DNA from: Ilyonectria destructans
Lineage: Eukaryota; Ascomycota; Sordariomycetes; Hypocreales; Nectriaceae
NCBI GenBank assembly: GCA_020740775.1
Contig: JAHEWK010000005.1
Location: 1,860,001-1,924,000 of the forward strand
Direction: 5' to 3'
DNA length: 64,000 nt
Below are positions 33,300 through 44,406 of the stretch, piece after piece (position 1 is the first letter of the stretch; each line of letters begins with the position of its first letter). Below the pieces are notes generated by a model. It ran no database searches, was not told where the DNA came from, and was given only the letters and a program-made list of their open reading frames with translations. Both the position numbers and the translations under genes were made by a program.

Positions 33300-34481
33300 A
33301 TGACCACACAAGATTACAAATTCGAGGGCTGGCTTGGCCTGGACCCCAAGTCCGTCGAGGGTAACATGGTCTGGCAGGAGTTTGAGCCCAAGCCGTGGGA
33401 GGAGACCGATGTCGATATCCAGGTCACCCACAGTGGTATCTGCGGCTCTGACATCCATACGCTTCGCAGCGGCTGGGTGAGCAATTGCTATAAATGCGTG
33501 GTGAGATGACGAGAGCTAACGATGCTCTAGGGTGAGGCTCCGTACCCTCTCTGCGTAGGCCATGAAATTGTCGGCATCGCGGTGCGCATCGGCTCGCAGG
33601 CTGAAGGTGGTATCAAGGTGGGCGACCGCGTAGGCGTGGGCGCGCAAAACGATTCGTGCCTCGGGCGTCAGGGCGACTGTGATGAGTGCGCGGCGGGACT
33701 CGAGAGCTACTGCCCCAAGATGGTGGTCACATACGGCTCGACGCATTACAATGGTGGCAAGTCTATGGGAGGCCACGCGACGCACCACCGGTGTCCGTCG
33801 CACTTTGTAGCCAAGATTCCCGATGGGTTGGCTTCGGAATACGCGGCGCCGATGCTGTGCGGCGGCTTGACGCTGTACGCGCCGCTCAAGTACCACGGCT
33901 GCGGGCCGGGCAAGAAGGTCGGCATTGTGGGCGTTGGCGGGCTGGGGCACTTTGGCGTGTTGTTTGCGAAGGCGCTCGGTGCGGACAGGGTTGTGGGTAT
34001 TTCAAGGAGTATGAGCAAGAGAGATGAGGTGTTGAAGATGGGAGCGGATGAGTATATCGCGACGGAGGATGATGCAGATTGGGCCAAGAAGAACGACAAG
34101 AGCCTTGATCTCATTGTCTCGACCCTGTCATCCTCTAAGGCAAGTTGAACACCTCCTTTTATATCGTCATCCACTGACAACACATGGCAGGTTCCGATAC
34201 AGGACTACCTCAACCTGCTCAAGACGGACGGCACGTTTGTACAGGTGGGCAACCCCGACGACGGCGGGTACACAGTGCACCCGATCACGCTCATCGTGAG
34301 ACGCATCAAGTTCACAGGGTCAAGCACAGGCTCGCCTCGGGAGATGGCCGAGATGTTGCAACTGGCGGCGGACCAGAAAGTCCATCCCTGGGTCGAACAG
34401 CGACCGATGGGCGACGCCAACCAGGCGATTGTGGATATGGAAGCCGGCAAGGCGCGGTATCGCTACGTGTTGACGAATTAA
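33300..34481 (+). CDS. zinc-dependent NADP(H) alcohol dehydrogenase (cinnamyl-type, Adh6/Adh7-like)
   Basis: Three exons (33300-33476, 33531-34139, 34191-34481) give 358 residues. The catalytic zinc site is CGSDIHTLRSGW joined to YPLCVGHEIVG; the structural zinc loop follows (SCLGRQGDCDECAAGLESYC); the Rossmann motif is VGIVGVGGLGHFGVLFAKALG. This is the arrangement of fungal Adh6/Adh7-type enzymes that reduce aromatic and branched aldehydes in the cytosol. Intron 2 (34140-34190) begins with GC (AAG/GCAAGT) and ends CAG; the reading frame needs it, since otherwise a stop follows at once. Intron 1 is 54 nt. No targeting signal is present. Confidence 0.94.
34140..34190 (+). other. GC-AG intron in alcohol dehydrogenase
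   Basis: The donor reads AAG|GCAAGT and the acceptor ATGGCAG|GTT, length 51 nt. GC-AG introns are a minor class recognised by the normal spliceosome. Confidence 0.85.
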
Positions 34482-35831
34482 GAGGGCACAAGACTTAGGA
34501 TTGTGAGTGAGGTTTGAGGTTAGCGTTGGGTAAGAGGAGTTTGGGATGATGTTCTTTCTAAGATGGATGATGGAAATGACCTATACTATTTGTTGTTCAT
34601 TGCCGAGCAGACAAGTGGTCTCAGTGCTTAAGGATACTCATTTTATGGCACTGTCTAGAGACGTTTAGAACTACCGTTGCTCAACTAAAAGAGTGATGAA
34701 CTTGATATAGTTAGGACTATTCATCTCAATTTTGGCCAGCTTCGTCACCACTCTGCTGGTCTTCACCTCACTAGGCTGTCTGTTCACGAGATATTATCGG
34801 ACCAGTCCCTGCGGAATTTCTACAAGAGAAGACGGTCGCCTAGAAGAGACGGAAGAACTCCAAGCACCTCAGAAGCTCATGGATTTATACCAGTGTTCAA
34901 GGTAGACGAGAAAGACTACAAAACATAGGGGTCTGGGCATGGGAGCTCTGGTGTGCCCGAAAATACCCTCGAGTCAATGGACGGGAGATTGGGTGATATT
35001 CGATGTCGGAGATGTGGAAATGATAGGGGTTTGGGGCTTTCAAGCCTGTCAGTTGGCATTTAGAGGCAAAGGGGGGTGAGGCAGCATACATTGCTGATAT
35101 TCTGGCCGATATGACAAAGTATTTGCGCCGTGTTTCCCCTATCATAGCCGGAAGATCATGACCTCGTTGGGCGGACTACTTTAGTGCCATAACCATATGC
35201 TAAGCCCTTGGCTGGGAATTTGAGAACGTACTACGAGATGTGTAACAGGTATTCATACTATGAGTGCTCCGAGTGTTGTCGGTGTAGGGCTTGTGGTCAG
35301 TATAGGCCGCTGTGGTCAGAAAAGGACTGTGCTGAGCGTGATACGATGGTGGTATCGAAATACGAGGCGACATGGGACTTCCCGTAATCAAGCGCGACTT
35401 GCCAGGTTTTAGGATCTTCGCTGAAATAATTAGTATCCCATTCTAGTGTAAAAATCGAAAATTAAATATTCAACCACAGCACAGCTGCCACTTTTCGCCC
35501 AGTGTTGCAGCTTCAGCTATTCACTTCCCACCGACCTAGGCAACGATACTAGTGCGCTATTTGGCCGTAACTGTGCCTTGAATGCACACATGCGGCCCTA
35601 AAGCTGTGACGAAGATAGGTTGGAACAAACACCGTCGGATGGGGCGTGGAAAACCCTGACATAGACTTGGGAATCCACACTTTGGTCCCTTTGGGAGCAC
35701 AAGTAGGGTAAGAGCCTGAAACGCTTGTCTATTTTCGAGACTTACTCGATGTGTTTCCGTAATAAAAGAATATTCTACAACGACATTATGCTTTGGCGCT
35801 TCCCCTCCTCCAGCGTCGAACGACCGGCTAA
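34482..35831. other. intergenic, no gene recognised
   Basis: About 1.35 kb downstream of alcohol dehydrogenase and upstream of the helicase pseudogene. Only short frames without features are seen. Confidence 0.45.
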
Positions 35832-37999
35832 ATGGGATGCCAAGTTGATACGCAGCCTGGAAAAAGTCCTACTCTCAGTTCTCATCCCCTGAACAAAGAT
35901 GATATAGTTCTTCTTGTCCGCCGGCCTCTGAAGGAGTATACAGATCGTGGTCCCGACTTCAAGGTCAAGGTCTTCGAAAACCGTACAGCTGCCAATTCGT
36001 CATTGAACGAAAGGCGTGACCGATAGAATTTGGTTGCCCTAAACTTCGACCTTCAACTCAAGGATATTCAGCAAAGGGTTGAGGCGGTTTGCTTATTCGA
36101 CCCCAATGCAACGCCGACCAACGTTGCCGCCTGTGGGATACCCACTGAGGTATAGTCCACGAATACCAACACCCACCTGATCACAGTCCCAGCCGACGCT
36201 CAGATCAGATTCCGCATGGGTTTGCACCGAGACATCATCCGCGGCACTGGCTTCTACCCTACTTTGCGGCTCGAAGCGAAGCAAGAGTTCCCGCACTTCT
36301 TTGATCACGAGGCTCCATCTCTTCCTATGACTAACTTTCTCAAAACCAACGATGAGCGATACATAAAGGCATTGATGATGGAGGCTCTTCCGAATGATCG
36401 CGCTCGATTCTAGAAGTACCTTAGCGAGCGGCCCCTTGGCTTAGGTATCATCACCGCAGTAAGTCACAGCTTTGTCCTAATCATTAATTGGCACTAACAT
36501 GAGATAGGGACCCGGTTTTGGAAAGACGACTGCGTTGGCTGTTGGAACGATCGCCATGTCCTCACTAGGCAAAATCTACGGCAGCAGACCAACACACGTT
36601 GCTGTCGAGAACTTCTCTGCGCGCCTCGGCTTCATCACGGCTAGTGTCACAAACCGCTACAACAAGGGCAAGAAGGCTGACGATCCCTCTCGAGCTCGCC
36701 GCCTGCTCGTCATTCGCGGCAACAAAATAAGTGATGAGGTCGAGGCCTTGTTCAATTTATTGAAAAACCCTCGTATTGGGAATGCAGCAGCCCCTCATCG
36801 GTGGTGGACGCCCCCTTCCAAATGGACGATGCACTTATCCCTTGCGTTCTGGTTCCTTGTGCTGCTACGCTCCCCTAGTGTTCAAGAACTTCATCCAGAT
36901 GATAGTGTAGCTATCTTCAAGCTGCGTGACACAATAGACAAGAGGGATGACTTAGCGCGACTCCGCGCCAACGGGGTCTGGTGCAATGGAAATGGCCGAG
37001 TACGAGAAAAGCGCCACTGTTCCCCGACTCGAAATTGAGGCGATCACGAGAGAGAGCGTGTTCGCTGCCGAAATCGTGTGTACGACTCCGGCGCGATATT
37101 GTCAGGAGCCATATGCCACCTGGAAGAACGAAAACGCTCGGGGAATTGCTATTGATGAGGCTGCGAATATCAGCCGCCCTGACTTGTACACGGTGTGGGG
37201 CAACACCCTCCCACCATGTCTCATGGCGGGCGACGAGATGCAGTTATCTCCTACAGTCATAACCATGGGTGACAAAGATGCTGGCGGAAACTTCGTGAAC
37301 CGCCTAGGCAACGACGGGAAAATCTCTCCTCTATCGTTCCTAAAGGCAACTGGCTGGCCGATATACCGACTACGAACCCAGCTCTGAATGGCCAATGGCC
37401 TATTTGACCTCGGCCACGATGAGTTCTACAGCGACGTGCCTTTTGAGTACGGCCTAGGCTGCGATATTGGCCTCCCAGGACACCAAATCGGCCGCCAACT
37501 GGAGACGTTCCTCAACCAAAGGTATCCAGAGTTGACCCCGGCTCAACCCGGGAAGATGCAAGAGGTGTTTGTCCACTGCGAGCGCTCAAATACCTTTTTC
37601 GGTCAGTTTACTGGCTCAAGGATGAACCGCGGCCAGGTCAAAATCGCACTTGATCTGATCCGTGATTTTGCCAAGGCAACAAAGGTGAGCCCTGCTCGCA
37701 TCATTGTCATCACGCCTTACAAGGCCAACCTTGGTGTCATCGAGTCAATGCGCAAGAAGTCGGACTACTCGATAATTTCTGGCATGCAGCCCGCAGCGAC
37801 GGTTGATTCATTCCAAGGCCGCGAGGGCGATGTTGCCGTTGTCATCATGGGCACAACACGGAAGTCCGGCCCAGGGTTCACAACGGATGAGCCGCGGCTT
37901 AATGTTATGACCAGTCGCGAAAAGAGCGGGCTAGTTATAGTTGGCGACATTAATGTGGTGGAGTGGATAGACGAGGGAAGAAGGGTGGAGAGGAAGTAG
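35832..37999 (+). pseudogene. UPF1/DNA2-type superfamily 1 helicase pseudogene
   Basis: The recognisable parts are Walker A GPGFGKTTALAVG just after an intact intron (36459-36507), a DEAA-type Walker B in GIAIDEAANISRPDLY, motif III LMAGDEMQLSPTV, and the C-terminal VDSFQGREGDVAVVIMGTTR with a final VIVGDINVVEW. These belong to the fungal UPF1/NAM7-like helicases. The gene is broken: in-frame TAG at 36024, 36153 and 36411, TGA at 37385, and a +1 frameshift near 36970. The three TAGs are each one C-to-T step from CAG and the TGA one step from CGA, as RIP would produce. Motif III also carries changes (the common form is AGDxKQLPP). The remaining frame is otherwise readable, so decay is recent. 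Confidence 0.85.
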
Positions 38000-39013
38000 A
38001 ATTAGGAGGACGGAGACAAGGCAAATTCCCTTCAGGTCATGAGCCGCAATGGCAAGAGGCAATGGACGAGAGGCGCCGCCCTGCATCGCGTTCTGACGAG
38101 GAATCACAAGAATGGTCGGATGGTTCGCGCCTAGGCCCCAAGTTCGGCTGAGAAGGATGCGAGGGGCGCATTTGAACAGTATGTCTAGAGAAATTGTAAC
38201 CATCAACCTAACCTAAGTCTTAAAAGTTAATAAAGGCAAAGCTAAGAACTTTAGCTAAGACTTTAACTAATAATTGCAATAATAATCATAATTTTTGGGC
38301 CAATATTAATAATCCTACGACTAAAATATAAAAATTGATTATAGGACAACAATTTATTGTTCATCCATACTCTATCTAAACGTCTTTGAGATTATATAGT
38401 AGCCCGTCATCTTGGCAATATTGATTGACCAAAGCATGAAATAAGCCGTCTAATTAAGACATCTGTAAGCCCGAGGGGATCGACCCAAACCCAGATACCG
38501 GAATATTCGCATGAGCTAGTGCTCCCCTCCAGGGAATGGGTGATGACACAGGTGCTCGCTAGGCGCATGGAGACTTTGGAATGGAAGCCATCGAAGCCTG
38601 GTCTTGGTCCCAACACGCCATCTGGAGTGCTGTGGCGGTGAATTACCGGCGCCCAAGCCTGGCTCCAGCGACGAAGTGTCCGTCTTGCGGGGCGTACATT
38701 GGGGGAACCTAGGCGAAGGACGACTTAACCTCCGCCGTCACCATCGCATACGGTCGCACATGCACTGCATCCTCTGAGAATCAAGACTCGTCGGCTGCCG
38801 AGACTCTCCGCCACATCAGGCTGCGCATCTGCAGCCCAAACTCCTCACACGTGATGAGCTGAAGTGGTGGCGCCGGCCTGCCTGCCTCGAATACTGCCAA
38901 CCTCCGATTTCCATCGCAACATTTTCGAACAAGTCCTAATCATCTCTATTGGCGCCGATGCTGGCCTGCTGAAATATCACACCGATCGACACACTCCGTT
39001 CCGGATATCGAAC
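38000..39013. other. intergenic with AT-rich block
   Basis: An AT-rich block at about 38215-38400 follows the helicase pseudogene and is consistent with RIP-altered DNA. Otherwise this is the promoter side of the kinase-TPR gene; no gene is seen. Confidence 0.5.
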
Positions 39014-41554
39014 ATGGCGAATCTGAACCGACCCGACGGCTTCACCGACCTGGTGCGGGATTCAAGGCTGCAAGCAACTTTCCGAAGCGACGGACAGCAA
39101 AGCTGCACGATCCACACCCGATCGGCTGGTCATCGAACGAGACAAAGACGAGACATATGGATACACAAACAAGAGCTAGGGTATGGCGGATATGGATCTG
39201 TACAGTTGCAGCTGAAGGAGGCGCCAGATCCTGGTCTGCCACAGTATCGGGCGGTTAAGAGCATTCGTGTGTCGGAGAACGACTTCAAGTCAAAGCGATC
39301 GCAATACGTTCGAGAGCTCGAGTCCCTTGCCAAGTTCTCCCACGAAAAGGTTAGCTATATTATACACACTACTTTACAATTCTTGCAAGCTAACAAACAG
39401 GAATCGCAGTACACGGATTTCTTCGTCAAGTTCAGTGGTTGGTATGCAAGTCCTGGATGGCTTCATATTGCAATGGAGTACTGTGAACTCGGAGACCTGA
39501 AGAAGTATCTCTCTAATGCTCAGAAATGCCCCAACAACCGCTTGCCCGAAGATCAAGTCTTAGACATTGCATCTCAGGTCCTCAATGCCTTGTCAATGAT
39601 GCATGGAGAGCGGTTCGCCCACCGAGACCTCAAGCCGGCAGTAAGACTCCCCTATGCAATAGGCATACACGTTTCAAGATATAATACTTACACCAATATA
39701 CAGAACATTCTCATCAAGAGTCACCCACCAGAACCGTGGTGGGTGAAGATGTGTGATCTTGGTCTCAGCAAGCGGATTGGAGATTTCTCAGGATCTACCA
39801 TGGTGCCCGGAACACGGAATTTCATGCCGCCCGAGATTCTGGGTTTCATTGGAGACTCTAAAGCTGCCGATCCATACTTGGGAGATATGTGGTCTTTTGG
39901 AGAGACAATCTTTCAAGCCCTTACTGGCCAACCTACGTTTGACAACCCGACATCCATCAACAGATACTGCAACAACCAAATCCAATTTCCTGATGCAGCT
40001 CTCAGGGACTTGGAAGTAAATGAAGATGCAATCGGCTTCATTGGTTCAGTAATGAATTCGAATCCATCGAAACGGCTTACGGCAGACGAGGCACTGGGTC
40101 ATTGTTGGATCAAACTGAACACGCGGACGCCACCAGAGGAAGGAGATGTACGCCTTCTAAATGCTTCCGATGAATCTTCTAAGTGGTCTCTAGAGGTACC
40201 ATTCCGACCGCAGATGAACTACGATATGTTGGCGACTGCTAAATGGACAACCATGAGCAGTCATTACGACTCACCAAGCACCATGAGAAATACGGCTCAG
40301 AGTCAAGGAGTACACAAAAGTTCCTCGCAATCACTATCAACGAAAGGGACGAGAGATGATGCGAAAATGCCACCGGTTGAAGATGAGACACCCATCGCCA
40401 GAGAAGGTCGTGATACATCACCAAACAACGAGGGTAATACTATCCAAAACCATACCGAGGATGTGACTCTCCGACCGCAGTTCTTACCTTCGACAAAAGG
40501 CGAGCCAACGAGGAAAACGGAAACGATCCGAGAGGACCCGGTTAGCATCAAAGACTTCGAGAATATTCGAGATATACGTTCACGCGCCGAAACCTACTAT
40601 CGAGAGAAACAGTATCATAGCGCAGAGCAGATGTTCCGAAAGGTTCTTGAGCATGACATAAGGGAACTAGGCAGAGATCATCTTGACACGATTGAAACCA
40701 TGAAGAGGTTGGCTTCTTGTCTTGGAAACCAGAGACAACATGAAGAGGGAGAGGAGATCCTCCGAGAGATATTGCATTTCAGTGAGCAGGTATCAGGGGG
40801 GAAACATCCTAGGACGTGCACTTCTCTTCACCAGCTCGGTCGGTCAGTATATGATCAAAAGAGATATCGAGAGGCAGAAGAGCTCTTCCAGAAGGCCCTA
40901 TCTCTCTGTGAGAAGGTGTTAGGGAGAGAGCATCTTGATACACTACTCACTCAGTACTGGCTTGCTCAATCAGTATTTAGGCAGGAGAGATATCAAGAAG
41001 CAGAAGAGGTCTTCCGAAAGAACCTATCTCTTAGGGAGAAGGTATTGGGCCGAGAGCATCCTGATACACTACTTACTCAGTACTGGCTTGCTCACTCAGT
41101 ATTTAAGCAGAAGAGATATCAAGAGGCAGAAGAGGTCTTCCAAAAGAACCTATCTCTCAGGGAGAAGATATTGGGCCGAGAGCATCCTGATACACTATTC
41201 ACCCAGTACTCCCTTGCTCAACCAGTATTTGAGCAGAAGAGATATCAAGAAGCAGAAGAGGTCTTCCGAAAGAACCTATCTCTCAGGGAGAAGGTATTGG
41301 GCAGAGCGCATCCTCATACACTATTTACTCAGTACTGGATTGCCCAATCAGTATTTAAGCAGAAGAGATATCAAGAGGCAGAAGAGGTCTTCCGAAAGAA
41401 CCTATCTCTCAGGGAGAAAGTATTGGGCAGAGAGCATCCTCGTACATTGGATACCCAGCGTTGGCTGAACACATCGCTTTCCAAAACGGGGATAAAGAAA
41501 AATTCGGGTCCAGTCAGAATTTTGAAGGAAATCTTCGGATCAACCTCCAAGTAG
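39014..41554 (+). CDS. protein kinase fused to kinesin-light-chain-type TPR array
   Basis: Removing two introns (39350-39400 and 39641-39703) gives 808 residues. Start 39014 (MANLNRPDGF) is chosen as the first ATG before the kinase; the frame is open further upstream but only from a GTG. The kinase domain shows the Gly loop GYGGYGSV (56-63), the lysine in YRAVKSI, HRDLKPAN created by joining exons 2 and 3, CDLGLSK in place of DFG, and MPPEILG. A linker follows, then seven 42-residue TPRs from about residue 495. Repeats 3-7 are nearly identical around the motif EEVFRKNLSLREKVLGREHP. Both introns are multiples of three without stops, so unspliced transcripts also read through. Similar kinase/STAND plus TPR proteins are linked to fungal self/nonself recognition; a role here is inferred. 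Confidence 0.88.
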   Translation: MANLNRPDGFTDLVRDSRLQATFRSDGQQSCTIHTRSAGHRTRQRRDIWIHKQELGYGGYGSVQLQLKEAPDPGLPQYRAVKSIRVSENDFKSKRSQYVRELESLAKFSHEKVSYIIHTTLQFLQANKQESQYTDFFVKFSGWYASPGWLHIAMEYCELGDLKKYLSNAQKCPNNRLPEDQVLDIASQVLNALSMMHGERFAHRDLKPAVRLPYAIGIHVSRYNTYTNIQNILIKSHPPEPWWVKMCDLGLSKRIGDFSGSTMVPGTRNFMPPEILGFIGDSKAADPYLGDMWSFGETIFQALTGQPTFDNPTSINRYCNNQIQFPDAALRDLEVNEDAIGFIGSVMNSNPSKRLTADEALGHCWIKLNTRTPPEEGDVRLLNASDESSKWSLEVPFRPQMNYDMLATAKWTTMSSHYDSPSTMRNTAQSQGVHKSSSQSLSTKGTRDDAKMPPVEDETPIAREGRDTSPNNEGNTIQNHTEDVTLRPQFLPSTKGEPTRKTETIREDPVSIKDFENIRDIRSRAETYYREKQYHSAEQMFRKVLEHDIRELGRDHLDTIETMKRLASCLGNQRQHEEGEEILREILHFSEQVSGGKHPRTCTSLHQLGRSVYDQKRYREAEELFQKALSLCEKVLGREHLDTLLTQYWLAQSVFRQERYQEAEEVFRKNLSLREKVLGREHPDTLLTQYWLAHSVFKQKRYQEAEEVFQKNLSLREKILGREHPDTLFTQYSLAQPVFEQKRYQEAEEVFRKNLSLREKVLGRAHPHTLFTQYWIAQSVFKQKRYQEAEEVFRKNLSLREKVLGREHPRTLDTQRWLNTSLSKTGIKKNSGPVRILKEIFGSTSK
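40613..41494 (+). repeat. seven tandem 126-bp repeats coding TPRs
   Basis: Each unit encodes one 42-residue TPR. Units 3-7 are highly similar at the DNA level (for example the recurring CAGAAGAGATATCAAGA), while units 1 and 2 have diverged. Confidence 0.9.
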
Positions 41555-42547
41555 AAAGGTGTATTGTATTGGGATTTATATAATTGAAGAAAAAGTCGTA
41601 GATGGAAATGAGATGGACACACATGTCTTGTGCAAACTTCAATGAGTCTCAACATCGCCTGATGTAAATCGAACCCAATACGGAATGGAACCTGGCATCA
41701 CATCATCATTGTCACCATATTGAATTCATTTCCCCGGTATCAAGGTACCGAGGTTTTATGTTGCTTGCCCCAAACTAACTACCGATGCACCTCAATACCT
41801 AACTACCGCAATCCTTGGATAATGCGTCCAGAACGACCGAAGAGAATGCATCAGAAGGGGTTTCGTTCCGGCACTGATACGATCCAAGAAACCTTTATCT
41901 ACTGCGAAGGCTCACGTAAGTTAAGGCGTACACTACTTGCGCCGTACGAGAGCGGCTGAGTGATTTGCGTTGTCTCAACCCCGATCAAGCAGAAGGACCA
42001 TGCTGGCCTAAATGGTTCTTGCCTGCGCGGGGCGCCTTTGTAGGATATGGTTACGGAAATTGCAATAATTTTTCACTAGGCTACGGGGCTCTAATAAGCC
42101 ACAAAGTTGAGCCATATACTAAGACCAAGGCTCAGACCAACAACAGTAACCCTGAGACCAAGATGTAAAAATTGACAGAGGCAGAAGAACCGGTAAAGTC
42201 TGAAGTCCCCTGTAGATCGCCCCGCCCGGAAATTAACGTCATCGCAGGGAAGCCAATCCCTGGCGTCCGTGGCCACCATTTTCCCCGAACGTACCCCAGC
42301 TGGTTCATTCGACACGAGCCTCCACGCACTCGTGCCTTGCTTCATGAGGGCCGTCACCTGCGTGCTGCAGGCGACAAGTCACACCAATCTACATATTGTA
42401 ATCTTCAGCTGCGTGCATTTTCCCTGTCGTCTGGTTGCGGCGTCCCACAAACAGGCCTCACCTACAGTGATCGTCGTGGTTGTCCAAGGCAGCACGCGAG
42501 GCGGCCCTGCAGACTTCCGGTGTGACCCTTCCCCCATTGGTACGGCG
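41555..42547. other. intergenic, possible helicase relic
   Basis: A frame at about 41860-41910 reads DTIQETFIYCEGS, resembling MQEVFVHCERS of the helicase pseudogene at 37.5 kb; this is too short to be sure. The rest is the upstream region of the sirtuin gene. The frame open from 42269 into the sirtuin lacks family features before 42548. Confidence 0.3.
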
Positions 42548-43785
42548 ATGGCTTCTGCGTTGCGTCGAGGACTATATGTATCCCATCCCATCCTTCATTG
42601 TGAACGTTTATTATCGCGGTCACGCGGATCTTCATCGCGCCCATTGTCCACCCTTGTGAGACTCCAGCCGCATCCAGACTTTCACTTCCCCTCATCACGA
42701 CCCCCGCAACGCGCTTATAGCACCAGCACCATGGCGCCTCACAACGACGTCGAGGCCTTCCATGAGGTCCTCCGCTCTAGCAAACGTATCCTCGCCCTCT
42801 GCGGCGCCGGCCTCTCTGCCTCCTCCGGCCTGCCTACTTTCCGCGGCGCCGGTGGCCTCTGGCGCAATTATGAGGCCACGCAACTGGCCACCATGAGCGC
42901 CTTTCGCACCGACCCGGGCCTCGTCTGGCTGTTCTATGGTTACCGACGTCACATGTCCCTGGGAGCTGAGCCCAATGCTGCCCACCATGCGCTCGCTGCT
43001 CTAGCCCGTGAGAACAAGGAATTCCTATGCCTGACGCAGAATGTCGATAGTAAGTGCCATCCGTCTAAGCGGAATCTCTGTCTTTGCATGGAGTGAGGCA
43101 CTGACTCCACCAAAGACCTTTCGCAACGGGCAGACCACCCACCGGAGCAACTACGCACTCTCCACGGCTCCCTCTTCGACATCAAGTGTTCCAACAACGC
43201 CTGCGGCTGGATTCAACATGACAACTACGATGACCCGTTCTGCCCAGCTCTCGCCCCTGCCTCCGTGGACATGCCCCCGGGAGAGAAGCTCCCGCTGCTG
43301 GACCCCTATCACCGGATCAAGCACGTCCCCGAGGAGGAGATTCCCAAGTGCCCCTCCTGCAACAAGGGGCTTCAGCGACCTGGCGTGGTGTGGTTTGGCG
43401 AGGACTTGGACGGAACGATGATGGCTGAGATTGACAATTTCATGAGGGCGGGGAAGCTGGTCTGTACCCCTCAATACCTCTGTCCAACCCTGAGGACAAG
43501 ATTGGGTAGCAAGTTCATCAAGCTGACAGTTTCTAGGACTTGATGTTCGTCATTGGCACGTCGGCGCAGGTCTGGCCAGCAGCAGGCTACATCTCGCGGG
43601 CCAAGGCGCTTGGGGCTCGCATCGTAACCGTCAACCCAGACGCGGAAAACGAAGACGAGATGTTCAAGGTGAAGCCGGGCGACTTTGCGTTTGGAAAGGA
43701 CGCTGCTGAATACATGCCGCTGCTGCTGGAGCCCGTAATCGGGAAGCTTCCGGAGGGCGGGAAGAAGCCAGGCAAAGACAATTAA
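42548..43785 (+). CDS. sirtuin, SIRT5-like class III NAD-dependent deacylase
   Basis: Three exons (42548-43049, 43116-43459, 43537-43785) give 364 residues. The NAD site reads GAGLSASSGLPTFRGAGGLW, followed by the SIRT5-type FYGYRRHM (Tyr and Arg that bind acidic acyl groups), TQNVDNLSQRA, the HG catalytic His in LRTLHGSLFDIKC, and four zinc cysteines (C-x4-C and CPSC). The product likely removes succinyl, malonyl or glutaryl groups from lysines. The first ATG gives a basic, Ser/Arg-rich mitochondrial presequence; a second in-frame ATG at 42731 (MAPHNDVEAF) would make a 303-residue form without it. Intron 2 has a GTCTGT donor. The next gene lies 621 bp downstream in the same direction. Confidence 0.92.
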
Positions 43786-44406
43786 GGGACGCTGTAACTG
43801 TCCCAATTGTGAGATTAGTGGGGTCAAGAGCGCTGGGGGTTTCCTCTTCAGAATTGTAGTTTGTAGCAAGTGCAAAGGGATGGCTTATTGATTTCGGTCA
43901 CGCTATACTATCAGATCATGTACGCGGTTGAGATGGCCAATTAGAGCTCAGAATGCTCCGAGGTGGCCGCAACGGATGGTGAGCCCACGCCATCAAAGTT
44001 GCCGTCCTGGTCGACGACTGCCTCTCCAAGTCCAGGCGATAAGATCATGGCTAGGTTTCGGCGTGTTTCGGCGAATATTGCCCTGACGGGATGCGACGTC
44101 ATGACGGGAGGGGGTATTGACAGGCAAGAAATTCCGACTATACTAAAAATGCCCAAGCTTTAAGTGACGTCTTGGCAGATTTTCCCCTCCATGACTGCGC
44201 AGAGTGCGCTGCAGGCAGACAAGGCATAATATCACGACGAATAAAATAACTGGCACCATGACCCATCCGCGGATTCCACCTTTACAACTCCCCGACACTT
44301 GAGGCCCGACGCCCACCGTCCACGAACTATATACTGCGAAAACCCCATCATCGTCCTCGTCTTCCCCCTCGTCTTCCCCCTCATCCTCCGACCCAAACCG
44401 CCCATC
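43786..44406. other. intergenic, promoter of the Saf4/CCDC130 gene
   Basis: The 621 bp between the two same-strand genes end in a CT-rich tract (CTCGTCTTCC repeats, 44355-44390) right before the ATG, typical of fungal core promoters. Confidence 0.5.

Noticed and set aside
38215..38400. AT-rich block as a small transposon (MITE) paired with 42058-42175
   Set aside because: Only 10-12 bp pieces are shared, at different spacing, and no terminal inverted repeats were found.
42269..42547. N-terminal extension of the sirtuin to 42269
   Set aside because: The extension is not similar to sirtuins and precedes a good mitochondrial presequence start at 42548. The frame is simply open.
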